This document shows, in pieces, positions 6,581 through 14,386 of a stretch of 24,385 nt of DNA. The stretch spans positions 1 to 24,385 of the forward strand of contig NZ_CAKROJ010000035.1 of assembly GCF_934372025.1 (NCBI RefSeq), read 5' to 3'. A model generated the notes under the pieces. It was given only the letters and a program-made list of their open reading frames with translations, had not been told where the DNA came from and did not search any database. Origin of the DNA: an uncultured Blautia sp. (GTDB lineage Bacteria > Bacillota > Clostridia > Lachnospirales > Lachnospiraceae). The translations under genes were made by a program, and so were the position numbers. How positions within the stretch are numbered: the first letter of the stretch is position 1; each line of letters begins with the position of its first letter.

Positions 6581-7600
6581 TTAGTTGTTGATGAGTTTGT
6601 CTTCGCCGTTCCAGCTGTACAGTTTACGGATTTCTTCACCAACTTTTTCTGATGGATGTTCAGCAGCAAGCTTTCTCATAGCTTTGAAGTGAACCTGTTT
6701 TCCAGCATCAGACATATCAAGCAGGAATTCTTTTGCAAAAGTACCATCCTGGATGTCTGTAAGGATCTGTTTCATAGCTTTCTTTGTTTCTGCTGTGACG
6801 ATCTTCGGTCCTGTGATGTAATCGCCATATTCAGCAGTGTTGGAGATGGAATATCTCATTCCTGCGAATCCTGACTGATAGATCAGGTCTACGATCAGTT
6901 TCATCTCGTGGATACATTCGAAGTATGCATTTCTCGGGTCATAACCAGCTTCGCAAAGTGTTTCGAAACCAGCCTGCATAAGTGCAACAACACCACCACA
7001 GAGAACTGCCTGCTCACCAAAGAGGTCTGTTTCTGTTTCTGTACGGAATGTTGTTTCAAGAAGACCAGCTCTTGCACCGCCGATTGCAAGACCATAAGCA
7101 AGTGCTTTATCAAGTGCTTTACCTGTGTAATCCTGCTCAACAGCTACCAGACAAGGAGTTCCTTTTCCAGCCTGATATTCGCTTCTTACTGTATGTCCTG
7201 GTGCTTTTGGTGCGATCATAGTAACATCTACGTTCTTTGGCGGAACGATGCATCCGAAATGAATGTTGAAACCATGAGCAAACATCAGCATGTTGCCTTC
7301 TTCAAGGTTTGGCTCGATGTCATCTTTGTAAAGTTTGGCCTGTTTTTCATCGTTGATCAGAATCATGATGATATCAGCCTGTTTTGCTGCTTCTGCTGCT
7401 GTATATACTTTAAAGCCCTGCTCTTCAGCTTTCTTCCAGGACTTGCTGCCTTCATACAGACCAACAATGACATTGCAGCCTGATTCTTTTAAGTTAAGTG
7501 CATGTGCATGTCCCTGACTGCCATAGCCGATAATTGCAATTGTTTTACCATCCAATAATCCTAAATTGCAGTCTTCCTGGTAAAAAATCCTGTTTGCCAT
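6581..7600 (-). CDS. ilvC: ketol-acid reductoisomerase
   Basis: Encodes 339 residues, the class I (short) length. It converts 2-acetolactate or 2-aceto-2-hydroxybutyrate to the dihydroxy-acid precursors of valine, leucine and isoleucine, using Mg2+ and NAD(P)H. Visible: the Rossmann motif IIGYGSQGHAHALNL (G25, G27, G30); the cofactor loop GLYEGSKSW, where Tyr stands at the usual Arg and two Ser residues typical of NADPH use are kept; HGFNIHFG; APKAPGH; the metal-binding region ETETDLFGEQ; and the C-terminal helical domain with YSISNTAEYGD. A strong AGGAGG precedes the ATG. It follows ilvN by 101 bases, and a terminator follows it. The cofactor preference is inferred from the loop. Confidence 0.97.
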   Translation of the reverse strand: MANRIFYQEDCNLGLLDGKTIAIIGYGSQGHAHALNLKESGCNVIVGLYEGSKSWKKAEEQGFKVYTAAEAAKQADIIMILINDEKQAKLYKDDIEPNLEEGNMLMFAHGFNIHFGCIVPPKNVDVTMIAPKAPGHTVRSEYQAGKGTPCLVAVEQDYTGKALDKALAYGLAIGGARAGLLETTFRTETETDLFGEQAVLCGGVVALMQAGFETLCEAGYDPRNAYFECIHEMKLIVDLIYQSGFAGMRYSISNTAEYGDYITGPKIVTAETKKAMKQILTDIQDGTFAKEFLLDMSDAGKQVHFKAMRKLAAEHPSEKVGEEIRKLYSWNGEDKLINN

Positions 7601-7623
7601 CTTTGTTTCCTCCTAAGCTATTT

Positions 7624-7640
7624 ATAAAATAATATTTTAT
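7624..7640. repeat. AT-only palindrome before ilvC
   Basis: ATAAAATA-A-TATTTTAT, a perfect palindrome around one central base, ending about ten bases upstream of the ilvC ribosome-binding site. It could be a binding site or a weak hairpin in the ilvN-ilvC spacer, or just AT-rich sequence. Confidence 0.3.
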
Positions 7641-7701
7641 TTATCGTTAAAGGGTCATACCCCTTAGCAAACAAATGAATAGTATGTAAACTGCCTGTAT
7701 C

Positions 7702-8199
7702 CTACAGGAATTTCACATCGCTGGCACCTCGGGAAAGTCCGGTAATACCAGTTCTTGCAAGCTCAAGTATCTCATATTCACCAAGCAGATCAATAAAAGC
7801 ACCAAGCTTACTCTTACTGCCGGTCATCTCAATGACCAGTGAAGATCTGCCAACATCAATCACATTGGCACGGAAAATATTTGCGATAGAAATGATTCCC
7901 TCTCGCTGATCCGGTCTTGCTGCAACTTTGACAAGAACCAGTTCTCTGCTTACACTGTTGTCCGGTTCAAGAACCTTGATGTCTCTTACATCAACCAGTT
8001 TTGCAAGCTGTTTGGTGATCTGCTCCAGGATCATCGTATCTCCACTGCATACAACCGTCATTCTGGAATAACGTTCGTCCGCAGTCACGCCGACTGTCAG
8101 ACTGTCAATATTATAACCTCTGCGGCTGAACAGACCGGAAATACGGCTGAGTACACCTGCAGTGTTATCTACTAACAGGGACAAAATTCTTTTCTGCAT
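7702..8199 (-). CDS. ilvN: acetolactate synthase, small (regulatory) subunit
   Basis: Encodes 165 residues, matching the usual 160-170 of the one-ACT-domain small subunit. The ACT domain is at the N-terminus (about 2-76): ILSLLVDNTAGVLSRISGLF, then RRGYNIDSLTVG, the valine-binding signature. A C-terminal dimer domain follows (ELVLVKVAA, then IFRANVIDVG and SLVIEMTG). It binds and activates the catalytic subunit IlvB and confers feedback inhibition by valine. No ilvB is present next to it; the order here is ilvN-ilvC. It is preceded by its own promoter (8267-8294) and a short leader with a modest AGGTG site. No T-box or leader-peptide attenuator is visible. Confidence 0.95.
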   Translation of the reverse strand: MQKRILSLLVDNTAGVLSRISGLFSRRGYNIDSLTVGVTADERYSRMTVVCSGDTMILEQITKQLAKLVDVRDIKVLEPDNSVSRELVLVKVAARPDQREGIISIANIFRANVIDVGRSSLVIEMTGSKSKLGAFIDLLGEYEILELARTGITGLSRGASDVKFL

Positions 8200-8266
8200 A
8201 ACGCACCTGCTTTCAACACTTTAATCTTTTAAACAATTCCATCGTAAAATCGTTTACATGTTCTTT

Positions 8267-8294
8267 ATTATAGCAACATTAAACCGTTTGTCAA
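8267..8294 (-). promoter_or_regulatory. promoter of ilvN-ilvC
   Basis: On the minus strand TTGACA (8294-8289), 16-base spacer, TATAAT (8272-8267): both boxes perfect. The predicted leader to the ilvN ATG is about 60 bases. Confidence 0.85.
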
Positions 8295-8339
8295 CGAAAA
8301 ATTTTGTATACATGGCTTTTTTTGACATCGTATACTTTT

Positions 8340-9392
8340 TTATACAAGATATTTTTTTCGCAGAAGTTCAATGTTTTTTGGATTCATATACAGTGCTTTT
8401 TTCATGAACCGGTCCAAAGAACCATAATCCCGTTCAATTGTTTCAAATACAACATCCAGATATTCTTCTTTGACCCTGTAAAAAAGACTGATCTTATCCA
8501 TGACCGGATTATCTACTATCATTTTTGTCTCCAGAAAGCGGATCATATATTCTCTTTCCTTATCCAGATACATATTTGTTTTCATAAAATCTTCATATAT
8601 CGTCTTTCTGGATACCCCGAGTGCACAGAGCAGAAGTGCCGTTCCTACACTGGTACGGTCTTTTCCGGCATTACAGTGCCAGAGTACAGCTCCCTCTTCC
8701 TGATGAAGAAGCACATCCAGAAAACGTGCATATTGTTTTACACTGTAATCATCATGCACCAGTGATTCATACTGCTTCAGCATAAAATCTTCCGGGGCCT
8801 CCCTGAAGGCTTCCAGAAGCTCTGTCGGTGTACCGGACCTGGTAATACCCAGAATCTCTTCATCCACGATCGGCATATCGTGATACTGAACGCCTTCTAT
8901 AATGGTATCCGGTCTTTCCAGGCACTCCATTCGTGTCCGGAAGTCGATCACTGTCGAAAGATGATATTCGTTCAGCAGCGTATCCTGATCTGTGATGGAG
9001 ATATGATACAGACTTCCACTTCTGAGAAGACGCTTTGGCAGAATATGTCTGCCATCCTCTGTCTGAATAGCCCCGAGATCTCTTGTATTTGGAAGGCTCT
9101 GAAGCGGAATCCTGCTTCCCTGCGGGAAACCGGTTACAATTTCCGGATTCAGCGCCTTTAAAAGTTGAATGCAGTTCTGAATTTCTCTGTCTGTCATCTC
9201 GAACTGATATTTCTTCCTTCTGCGCGTAATGATCACCAGTGAGCTGGTACTGTACTGCTTCTGTACACCACCTTCCACACCTTCTTTTCGTTTATAGGCC
9301 CAGAGGATATCTTTGCAGGGAAGATAGTTCATCATCATATGTTTGGAGAAAATAAAATTGCCGTCTTCTATTCTTATTTTTCCGTATTTCAT
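8340..9392 (-). CDS. tyrosine/phosphoserine-type protein phosphatase with N-terminal extra domain
   Basis: Encodes 350 residues. The catalytic part (about 95-345) is of the bacterial Y_phosphatase3 type: N-T-R-D-L-G (102-107), LLRSGSLYHI, STVIDFRTRME, and the P-loop HCNAGKDRTSVG with nucleophile C240 and R246 (C-x5-R). It would hydrolyse phosphotyrosine or related phosphoester or phosphoinositide substrates. The N-terminal about 84 residues are not part of that fold. They read as short beta strands followed by a helix (ITRRRKKYQFEMTDREIQNC, then IQLLKALNP), which suggests a small PH-like domain (inference). No signal peptide, so cytosolic. It is the last gene of the aminopeptidase-HAD operon, 31 bases after the HAD gene. 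No clear terminator follows before the ilvN promoter. Confidence 0.85.
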   Translation of the reverse strand: MKYGKIRIEDGNFIFSKHMMMNYLPCKDILWAYKRKEGVEGGVQKQYSTSSLVIITRRRKKYQFEMTDREIQNCIQLLKALNPEIVTGFPQGSRIPLQSLPNTRDLGAIQTEDGRHILPKRLLRSGSLYHISITDQDTLLNEYHLSTVIDFRTRMECLERPDTIIEGVQYHDMPIVDEEILGITRSGTPTELLEAFREAPEDFMLKQYESLVHDDYSVKQYARFLDVLLHQEEGAVLWHCNAGKDRTSVGTALLLCALGVSRKTIYEDFMKTNMYLDKEREYMIRFLETKMIVDNPVMDKISLFYRVKEEYLDVVFETIERDYGSLDRFMKKALYMNPKNIELLRKKYLV

Positions 9393-9423
9393 AGTTTCTC
9401 TCTTTTCCCTTTAATTCACTGTG

Positions 9424-10233
9424 TTAAATAAGTTCCAGTTTGGTCAGTCCATTGCGAATACCGTAATGGAACATGTCTGTCGTGACATAATCTGCCAGTT
9501 CACGGATCTTTGGTGAACCATTTCCCATAGCTACCTTTGTGGCGGCATATTCAAACATGGACAGATCATTATTACTGTCTCCGAACACCACGGTATCTTC
9601 CCATTCGATTCCAAAGCTCCGGCACACTGCCGCAATCCCGACTGCTTTGCTGCATCCCTTCGGGATCAGTTCGATCGTTGTTCCTACAAATGAATTATCT
9701 TCATGACGGATCACATCATAATACTCTGCCAGTTCACGGCATGCCTGATCCGCATCACATCCGTCCTTCATTTTGGCACTGATCTTATTGATATGCATAC
9801 AGTGCTCATTTCCTGTGATCGGTCTCCACTTTGCGCCAAGAGCCTCCGTGATCAGATCCGTATACCAGTTTACATCCGTGTTATATTCATCCTTATCATA
9901 GTACATGTAGTCGGCACCTTCCATTACCGGGACCAGTCCATACTTACGAAGTACCTTTACTGAATATTCCGCTACTTCCGGAGTCATCTCATTGTTATAA
10001 AGTCTTTTCCCGTCTTTCTCAATGGTCGCACCACAGGCACTGATCATTCCGGTAAACGGAATCTGTTCCAGGTACCACGGTACAAATGCACGGCTTCTTC
10101 CTGTACAGAGCCATGCCTGATGACCATTCGCGACCAGTTCCTTAATCGATTCTATTGCACTGTCCGGTACTCCTTTTTCTATATCACAGATTGTTCCGTC
10201 AGCATCAAAAAAAACTGCTTTTTTATCACTCAT
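9424..10233 (-). CDS. HAD-superfamily Cof-type (IIB) sugar-phosphate phosphatase
   Basis: Encodes 269 residues. Motif I is FFDADGTICD (nucleophile D10, acid D12), motif II LCTGRSR, the Lys region is in IPKGCSKAVGI, and motif III is VVFGDSNNDLSMF. The cap between motifs II and III is of the large alpha/beta C2 (Cof) type. Such enzymes dephosphorylate sugar phosphates, flavin or pyridoxal phosphates; the substrate cannot be told from sequence. I chose the ATG at 10233 because AGAAGGA lies just upstream and because the alternative 12 codons earlier would overlap the aminopeptidase gene and lacks a binding site. It sits 28 bases after that gene and is likely co-transcribed with it. Confidence 0.9.
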   Translation of the reverse strand: MSDKKAVFFDADGTICDIEKGVPDSAIESIKELVANGHQAWLCTGRSRAFVPWYLEQIPFTGMISACGATIEKDGKRLYNNEMTPEVAEYSVKVLRKYGLVPVMEGADYMYYDKDEYNTDVNWYTDLITEALGAKWRPITGNEHCMHINKISAKMKDGCDADQACRELAEYYDVIRHEDNSFVGTTIELIPKGCSKAVGIAAVCRSFGIEWEDTVVFGDSNNDLSMFEYAATKVAMGNGSPKIRELADYVTTDMFHYGIRNGLTKLELI

Positions 10234-10261
10234 TATTCTGTCCTTCTCTATAAAACTGTTC

Positions 10262-11530
10262 TTATGCAAAAAATTCTTCTGCCACTCTTACAAGATATTC
10301 CGTATCTTTTACACCTGCTGTCTCAAACGGGGAATGCATTGCCAGCTGCGGAAGTCCGATATCGACTGCGTTCAGTGCCACCTGTGTATTGGAAATATTT
10401 CCTAATGTAGAACCTCCTGCGATATCTGAGCGGTTGACAAAGGTCTGATATGGAACCTCCGCCCTGTCACAAAGATCCTTAAATTCTGCCGCAGATACTG
10501 CATCCGTACAATACTTCTGATTCGCATTATACTTAATAACAATTCCCTTATTAATTACCGGAAGATTGGTCGGATCTGTCTTGTCCGTATAGTTTGGATG
10601 TAATGCATGCGCATTATCAGCAGAAAGCATAAAGCTGCCTGCCAGTGTCATCAGGTATTCCTCATAGGTTCTTCCAAGACCCATATTAATTCTGAGAAGA
10701 GTATCTTTCAGGAATGTAGATGCAGCACCCTGTTTTGTCTCACTTCCAACCTCTTCGTTATCCATCACACAATGCACTGTAATTGATTTTTCTGATCTGC
10801 CGCGGAGAATTCCCTGCATAGACGCAAACGCACACTGCAGATCGTCCAGACGTGCTGAAGAAACAAACTCCTTATCTGCTCCCCATACAGTTCCAGGTAC
10901 GCGATTATACAGAAACAGATCGTGACTGATAATATCTTCTTTTTTGAGTCCTGCTTCTTCTGCGATCACTTCCAGAACCGTTTTGTCAATATTTTCAGCA
11001 GCAAATAATGGAAGAAGATCTTTCTGCGGATTGTATGCAAGACCATTGTTTGCATCACGATTCATATGAATTGCCAGATTCGGAATCATTACAAGGTCAC
11101 GGTCAACATTGACCAGTTTTTCCTCCAGTCCGTCCTGTCCTCTGACGATCACTCTTCCTGCAACCGAAAGCGGTCTGTCAAACCACGGTGCCATAAGCAT
11201 ACCGCCGTATTTTTCCACATTCAGCTTCACGTAACTGTTATTTACTTTGATCTCCGGATTCTCTTTGATCTTGAAAGAAGGAGAATCGCTGTGGCTTGCC
11301 ATAATGTGAAATACTCTTGTATCTTCCTTCGGTATGCAGAATGCGATCAGCGCAGAATGATTTCTGGTCACCAGATATTTTCCGCCCGGAACCAGTTTCC
11401 AGTGTTCTTTCTCAGAAAGCACTTCAAAGCCATTGTCTGTCAGTCTTTTGGACATTTCTTCCACCGCATGGAATGCAGTTGGACTTTTCTTTATAAAATC
11501 AAGTAATTTTTCAGTTGTTTCCATATACAT
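10262..11530 (-). CDS. apeB: M18-family zinc aminopeptidase (aspartyl aminopeptidase type)
   Basis: Encodes 422 residues, usual for bacterial M18. Removes N-terminal residues, in the family often Asp/Glu, from cytosolic peptides using a two-zinc centre. Visible: ASHSDSPSF (H80 and following), SARLDDLQCAFA (bridging D229), MDNEEVGS (catalytic/metal E259-E260), SADNAHALHPNY, and the C-terminal metal His in LAMHSPFETAG. The ATG at 11530 has AAAGGAG seven bases upstream; a second ATG two codons later is too distant. Promoter at 11602-11630. First gene of an operon with the HAD and tyrosine phosphatase genes. The symbol follows the family name; the exact specificity is not shown by the sequence. 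Confidence 0.92.
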   Translation of the reverse strand: MYMETTEKLLDFIKKSPTAFHAVEEMSKRLTDNGFEVLSEKEHWKLVPGGKYLVTRNHSALIAFCIPKEDTRVFHIMASHSDSPSFKIKENPEIKVNNSYVKLNVEKYGGMLMAPWFDRPLSVAGRVIVRGQDGLEEKLVNVDRDLVMIPNLAIHMNRDANNGLAYNPQKDLLPLFAAENIDKTVLEVIAEEAGLKKEDIISHDLFLYNRVPGTVWGADKEFVSSARLDDLQCAFASMQGILRGRSEKSITVHCVMDNEEVGSETKQGAASTFLKDTLLRINMGLGRTYEEYLMTLAGSFMLSADNAHALHPNYTDKTDPTNLPVINKGIVIKYNANQKYCTDAVSAAEFKDLCDRAEVPYQTFVNRSDIAGGSTLGNISNTQVALNAVDIGLPQLAMHSPFETAGVKDTEYLVRVAEEFFA

Positions 11531-11601
11531 ATTTAAACTCCTTTGGCCGGCAGTTTTCTCACTTAATCAGAACCGGCAGTTTGTCTTAGTGTTTATGGTA
11601 A

Positions 11602-11630
11602 ATTATACGGTATATTTCAGACGATAGCAA
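11602..11630 (-). promoter_or_regulatory. promoter of the aminopeptidase operon
   Basis: On the minus strand TTGCTA (11630-11625), 17-base spacer, perfect TATAAT (11607-11602). It begins immediately after the dapL terminator, marking the boundary between the two transcription units. Confidence 0.75.
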
Positions 11631-11632
11631 CG

Positions 11633-11666
11633 AAAAAGAGGCAGTTTGTCAAAAACCACCTCTTTT
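11633..11666 (-). terminator. terminator after dapL
   Basis: On the minus strand AAAAGAGG and CCTCTTTT close a stem continued inward by GU-containing pairs (GGTTT/AAACT) around a short loop, ending in five T's. It lies 31 bases after the dapL stop and ends the glnA-dapL gene row. Confidence 0.85.
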
Positions 11667-11696
11667 ACACCTGTACCGGTTCTTTTTTATGCAGTT

Positions 11697-12911
11697 TTAT
11701 AATGCCTTGATTCTGCGCAGAGCTTCCAGTGTATTTTCATACGTACCAAACGCAGTCAGACGGAAAAATCCCTCGCCATGTGCACCAAAGCCTGAACCTG
11801 GAGTTCCCACAACATGTGCATTTTCCAGAAGATAGTCAAAGAAATCCCAGGAACTCATATTGTTCGGTGTTTTGAGCCAGATATACGGAGCATTCACACC
11901 ACCGGATACTGAATATCCAGCCTCTTTCAGTCCGTTATAAATGGTATGCGCATTTCTCATGTAATACGCAACCTGTTCCTTCAGCTGTGCCTTTCCTTCC
12001 GGAGAATAAACAGCCTCACCCGCACGCTGTACGATATATGGGGCACCATTGAACTTGGTTCCATGACGTCTTGCCCAGAGGTCATGAAGTGCAACACCTT
12101 CACGGACAAGATCCTTCGGAACAACCGTAAAGCCAAGACGTACACCAGTGAATCCGGCATTCTTTGAAAAGCTTCGAAGCTCGATTGCACAGGTACGTGC
12201 ACCCTCACATTCATAAATGCTGTGCGGCACATCTTCCTCTGTGATATAAGCCTCATAAGCAGCATCGTAGATGATCACGGCGCCGTTCTTATTTGCGTAA
12301 TCTACCCACTCCTGAAGTTTATCCTTTGTGATCGCAGCGCCACTTGGGTTATTCGGGAAACAGAGATAAATAATATCCGGAGTTTCTACCGGAAGTTCCG
12401 GAAGAAAACCATTGTCTTCCAGACACGGCATATAGATCACACCGTCAAAGTTCTCGTTCTTTTTGTTATAATCGCCGGTACGTCCAGCCATAACATTTGT
12501 ATCTACATACACAGGATAAACAGGGTCGCAGACAGCTACCTTGTTATCTGTGCCAAAAATCTCCTGGATGTTTCCGGAATCACTTTTTGCTCCGTCAGAG
12601 ACAAAAATCTCATCGGCACTGATCTGGCAGCCACGTGCCTCGTAGTCATTTTTTGCGATCGCACTTCTCAGGAATTCATATCCCAGATCCGGCGCATATC
12701 CATGAAAAGTCTCCGCATGTGCCATCTCATCTACAGATTTATGAAGTGCATCAATGATTGCCGGTGCAAGCGGCTGTGTAACATCTCCGATTCCAAGACG
12801 CACGATCTCAACATCCGGATTTGCAGCCTGATACGCGGATACCTTTTTTGCAATAGTGGAAAAAAGATAACTTCCCGGCAGTTTCAGATAATTTTTATTT
12901 ACTGTTACCAT
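11697..12911 (-). CDS. dapL: LL-diaminopimelate aminotransferase
   Basis: Encodes 404 residues, matching the DapL length. A PLP-dependent class I/II aminotransferase that converts tetrahydrodipicolinate plus glutamate to LL-diaminopimelate in one step, feeding lysine and peptidoglycan synthesis. Visible: LGIGDVTQPLAPAI near residue 40, HGYAPDLGYEFLR, SDGAKSDSGNIQ, CFPNNPSGAAIT with the PLP-binding Asn-Pro region, YDAAYEAYI, the Schiff-base lysine K250 in SFSKNAGFTGVR, and the C-terminal substrate Arg in GFFRLTAFG. It follows gatB by 29 bases with an AGGAG site, and a strong terminator follows. It therefore appears to be the last gene of the glnA-gatCAB row, linking nitrogen and aspartate use. 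Confidence 0.96.
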   Translation of the reverse strand: MVTVNKNYLKLPGSYLFSTIAKKVSAYQAANPDVEIVRLGIGDVTQPLAPAIIDALHKSVDEMAHAETFHGYAPDLGYEFLRSAIAKNDYEARGCQISADEIFVSDGAKSDSGNIQEIFGTDNKVAVCDPVYPVYVDTNVMAGRTGDYNKKNENFDGVIYMPCLEDNGFLPELPVETPDIIYLCFPNNPSGAAITKDKLQEWVDYANKNGAVIIYDAAYEAYITEEDVPHSIYECEGARTCAIELRSFSKNAGFTGVRLGFTVVPKDLVREGVALHDLWARRHGTKFNGAPYIVQRAGEAVYSPEGKAQLKEQVAYYMRNAHTIYNGLKEAGYSVSGGVNAPYIWLKTPNNMSSWDFFDYLLENAHVVGTPGSGFGAHGEGFFRLTAFGTYENTLEALRRIKAL

Positions 12912-12940
12912 AATATTACATCTCCTGTACTATCAGATTA

Positions 12941-14386
12941 TCACTGATTTTTTCTCTTTTCTACTTCTTTTACAAGCGCCTCACGGACTGCATCCGGGCT
13001 TGCCTTGCCTTTGAGTTCTCTCATCATCTTTCCGACGAAGAATCCGAAAACTTTCTCTTTACCGCCAAGGAGCTCCTCCAGCGGTCCAGGGTTCTCATCC
13101 ATGATCTTCAAAAGTGTATCATTCAGAAGCCCTGTATCCTCCACGATCTTAAGTCCATGCTCTTCAATATAGGATACCGGCTCAATGTCTTCATCAAAAA
13201 CTTTTTCAAAAACTTTCTTCGCGTTCTGTGCACTGACTTCTTTTTTCTCTACCATCTGGATCAGGTCTGAGAGATGCTCCGGTGTAAAGGAAACCTTCTC
13301 CACATCAAGACCTTTGTCCTTGGTCAGACGCAGAACTTCTCCCATAAACCAGTTTGCTGCTTTTTTCGGGCTGTCACAGAGATTTGCGACTTCCTCAAAC
13401 AGCTCAGAAAGATGTCTGGATTCCGTGAGGATTCCTGCATCGTATGCGGAAAGTTCAAATTCCTGCTGATAACGAAGCTGTTTTTCTTCTCTGAGTTCCG
13501 GCTGTGAACTGCGGATCTCATCGATCCACTCATCCGAAATATGGATCGGCGAAAGGTCCGGATCCGGGAAATAACGATAATCCTTGGCATCCTCTTTGGA
13601 ACGCATTGCATGAGAGGATTCCTTATTGTCATCCCAGCGGCGGGTCTCCTGCACAACAGCTCTTCCCTCTTCGATCAGTTCGATCTGACGTTCTCTCTCC
13701 CCTTCGATTGCTCTTGCGATCGCCTTGAAGGAGTTCAGGTTCTTCATCTCTGTTCTTGTTCCGAAGGTCTCACTGCCGACTTCACGGACAGACAGGTTGA
13801 CATCGGCACGCATGGAACCTTCCTGCAGCTTACAGTCGGATACACCGAGATACTGCATCATGCAGCGAAGCTTTTCAAGGTATGCGATAACCTCCTCCGA
13901 GCTTCTCATATCCGGCTCGGATACGATCTCGATCAGAGGCACACCACTTCGGTTATAATCTACCAGAGAGCAGTCTTCCCACTCATCATGGATCAGCTTT
14001 CCGGCATCCTCTTCCATATGCATTTCGTGGATGCGGACTTTTTTCTTTCCGGCAGAAGTTTCGATCTCTACCCAGCCATCATGACAGATTGGCAGATAAA
14101 GCTGAGAGATCTGGTAGTTCTGCGGGTTATCCGGGTAAAAATAGTTCTTTCTGTCAAATTTGCAGTACTGGTTGATCTGACAGTTAGCCGCGATACCGGC
14201 TTTGAGTGCAAACTCAACCACCTGACGGTTCAGTACAGGCAGTGAACCCGGCATTCCGGTGCAGACCGGACAGGTATGTGTATTCGGCGCTCCACCAAAC
14301 TCTGTCGAGCAGCCGCAGAAAATCTTTGTTTTTGTCGCAAGTTCTACATGAACTTCAAGACCGATGACGGTTTCATACTGTTTCAT
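12941..14386 (-). CDS. gatB: Asp-tRNA(Asn)/Glu-tRNA(Gln) amidotransferase subunit B
   Basis: Encodes 481 residues, full length. GatB binds the misacylated tRNA and activates the side-chain carboxyl with ATP so that ammonia delivered from GatA forms the amide. Visible: the start VIGLEVHVELATKTKIFCGC; the Zn-site cysteines C24, C26, C39 and C42 (FCGC...TCPVC); the cradle motifs DRKNYFYPDNPQNYQISQ, EEDAGKLIHD, DYNRSGVPLIEIVSEPD and SMRADVNLSV; and the C-terminal helical and YqeY-like tail domain (about 330-480) that holds the tRNA elbow. The ATG overlaps the gatA stop by 4 bases (14383-14386). Co-transcribed with gatC and gatA. Confidence 0.97.
   Translation of the reverse strand: MKQYETVIGLEVHVELATKTKIFCGCSTEFGGAPNTHTCPVCTGMPGSLPVLNRQVVEFALKAGIAANCQINQYCKFDRKNYFYPDNPQNYQISQLYLPICHDGWVEIETSAGKKKVRIHEMHMEEDAGKLIHDEWEDCSLVDYNRSGVPLIEIVSEPDMRSSEEVIAYLEKLRCMMQYLGVSDCKLQEGSMRADVNLSVREVGSETFGTRTEMKNLNSFKAIARAIEGERERQIELIEEGRAVVQETRRWDDNKESSHAMRSKEDAKDYRYFPDPDLSPIHISDEWIDEIRSSQPELREEKQLRYQQEFELSAYDAGILTESRHLSELFEEVANLCDSPKKAANWFMGEVLRLTKDKGLDVEKVSFTPEHLSDLIQMVEKKEVSAQNAKKVFEKVFDEDIEPVSYIEEHGLKIVEDTGLLNDTLLKIMDENPGPLEELLGGKEKVFGFFVGKMMRELKGKASPDAVREALVKEVEKRKNQ

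Noticed and set aside
7647..7666. Small hairpin-like AAGGG/CCCTT sequence between ilvN and ilvC
   Set aside because: The stem is weak and bulged with no T tract; it does not support a terminator or riboswitch.
8306..8335. GTATAC...GTATAC inverted repeat after the tyrosine phosphatase gene
   Set aside because: The arms pair imperfectly beyond six bases and no T run follows on the minus strand, so it cannot be called a terminator.
10234..10269. Twelve-residue extension of the HAD phosphatase
   Set aside because: It overlaps the aminopeptidase end and lacks a binding site; the ATG at 10233 has AGAAGGA and starts right before the DxD motif as in the family.
11547..11582. Direct repeat CCGGCAGTTT (11547-11556 and 11573-11582) in the aminopeptidase leader
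   Set aside because: Two ten-base copies only, 26 bases apart. Without comparison to relatives I cannot tell a binding site from chance.
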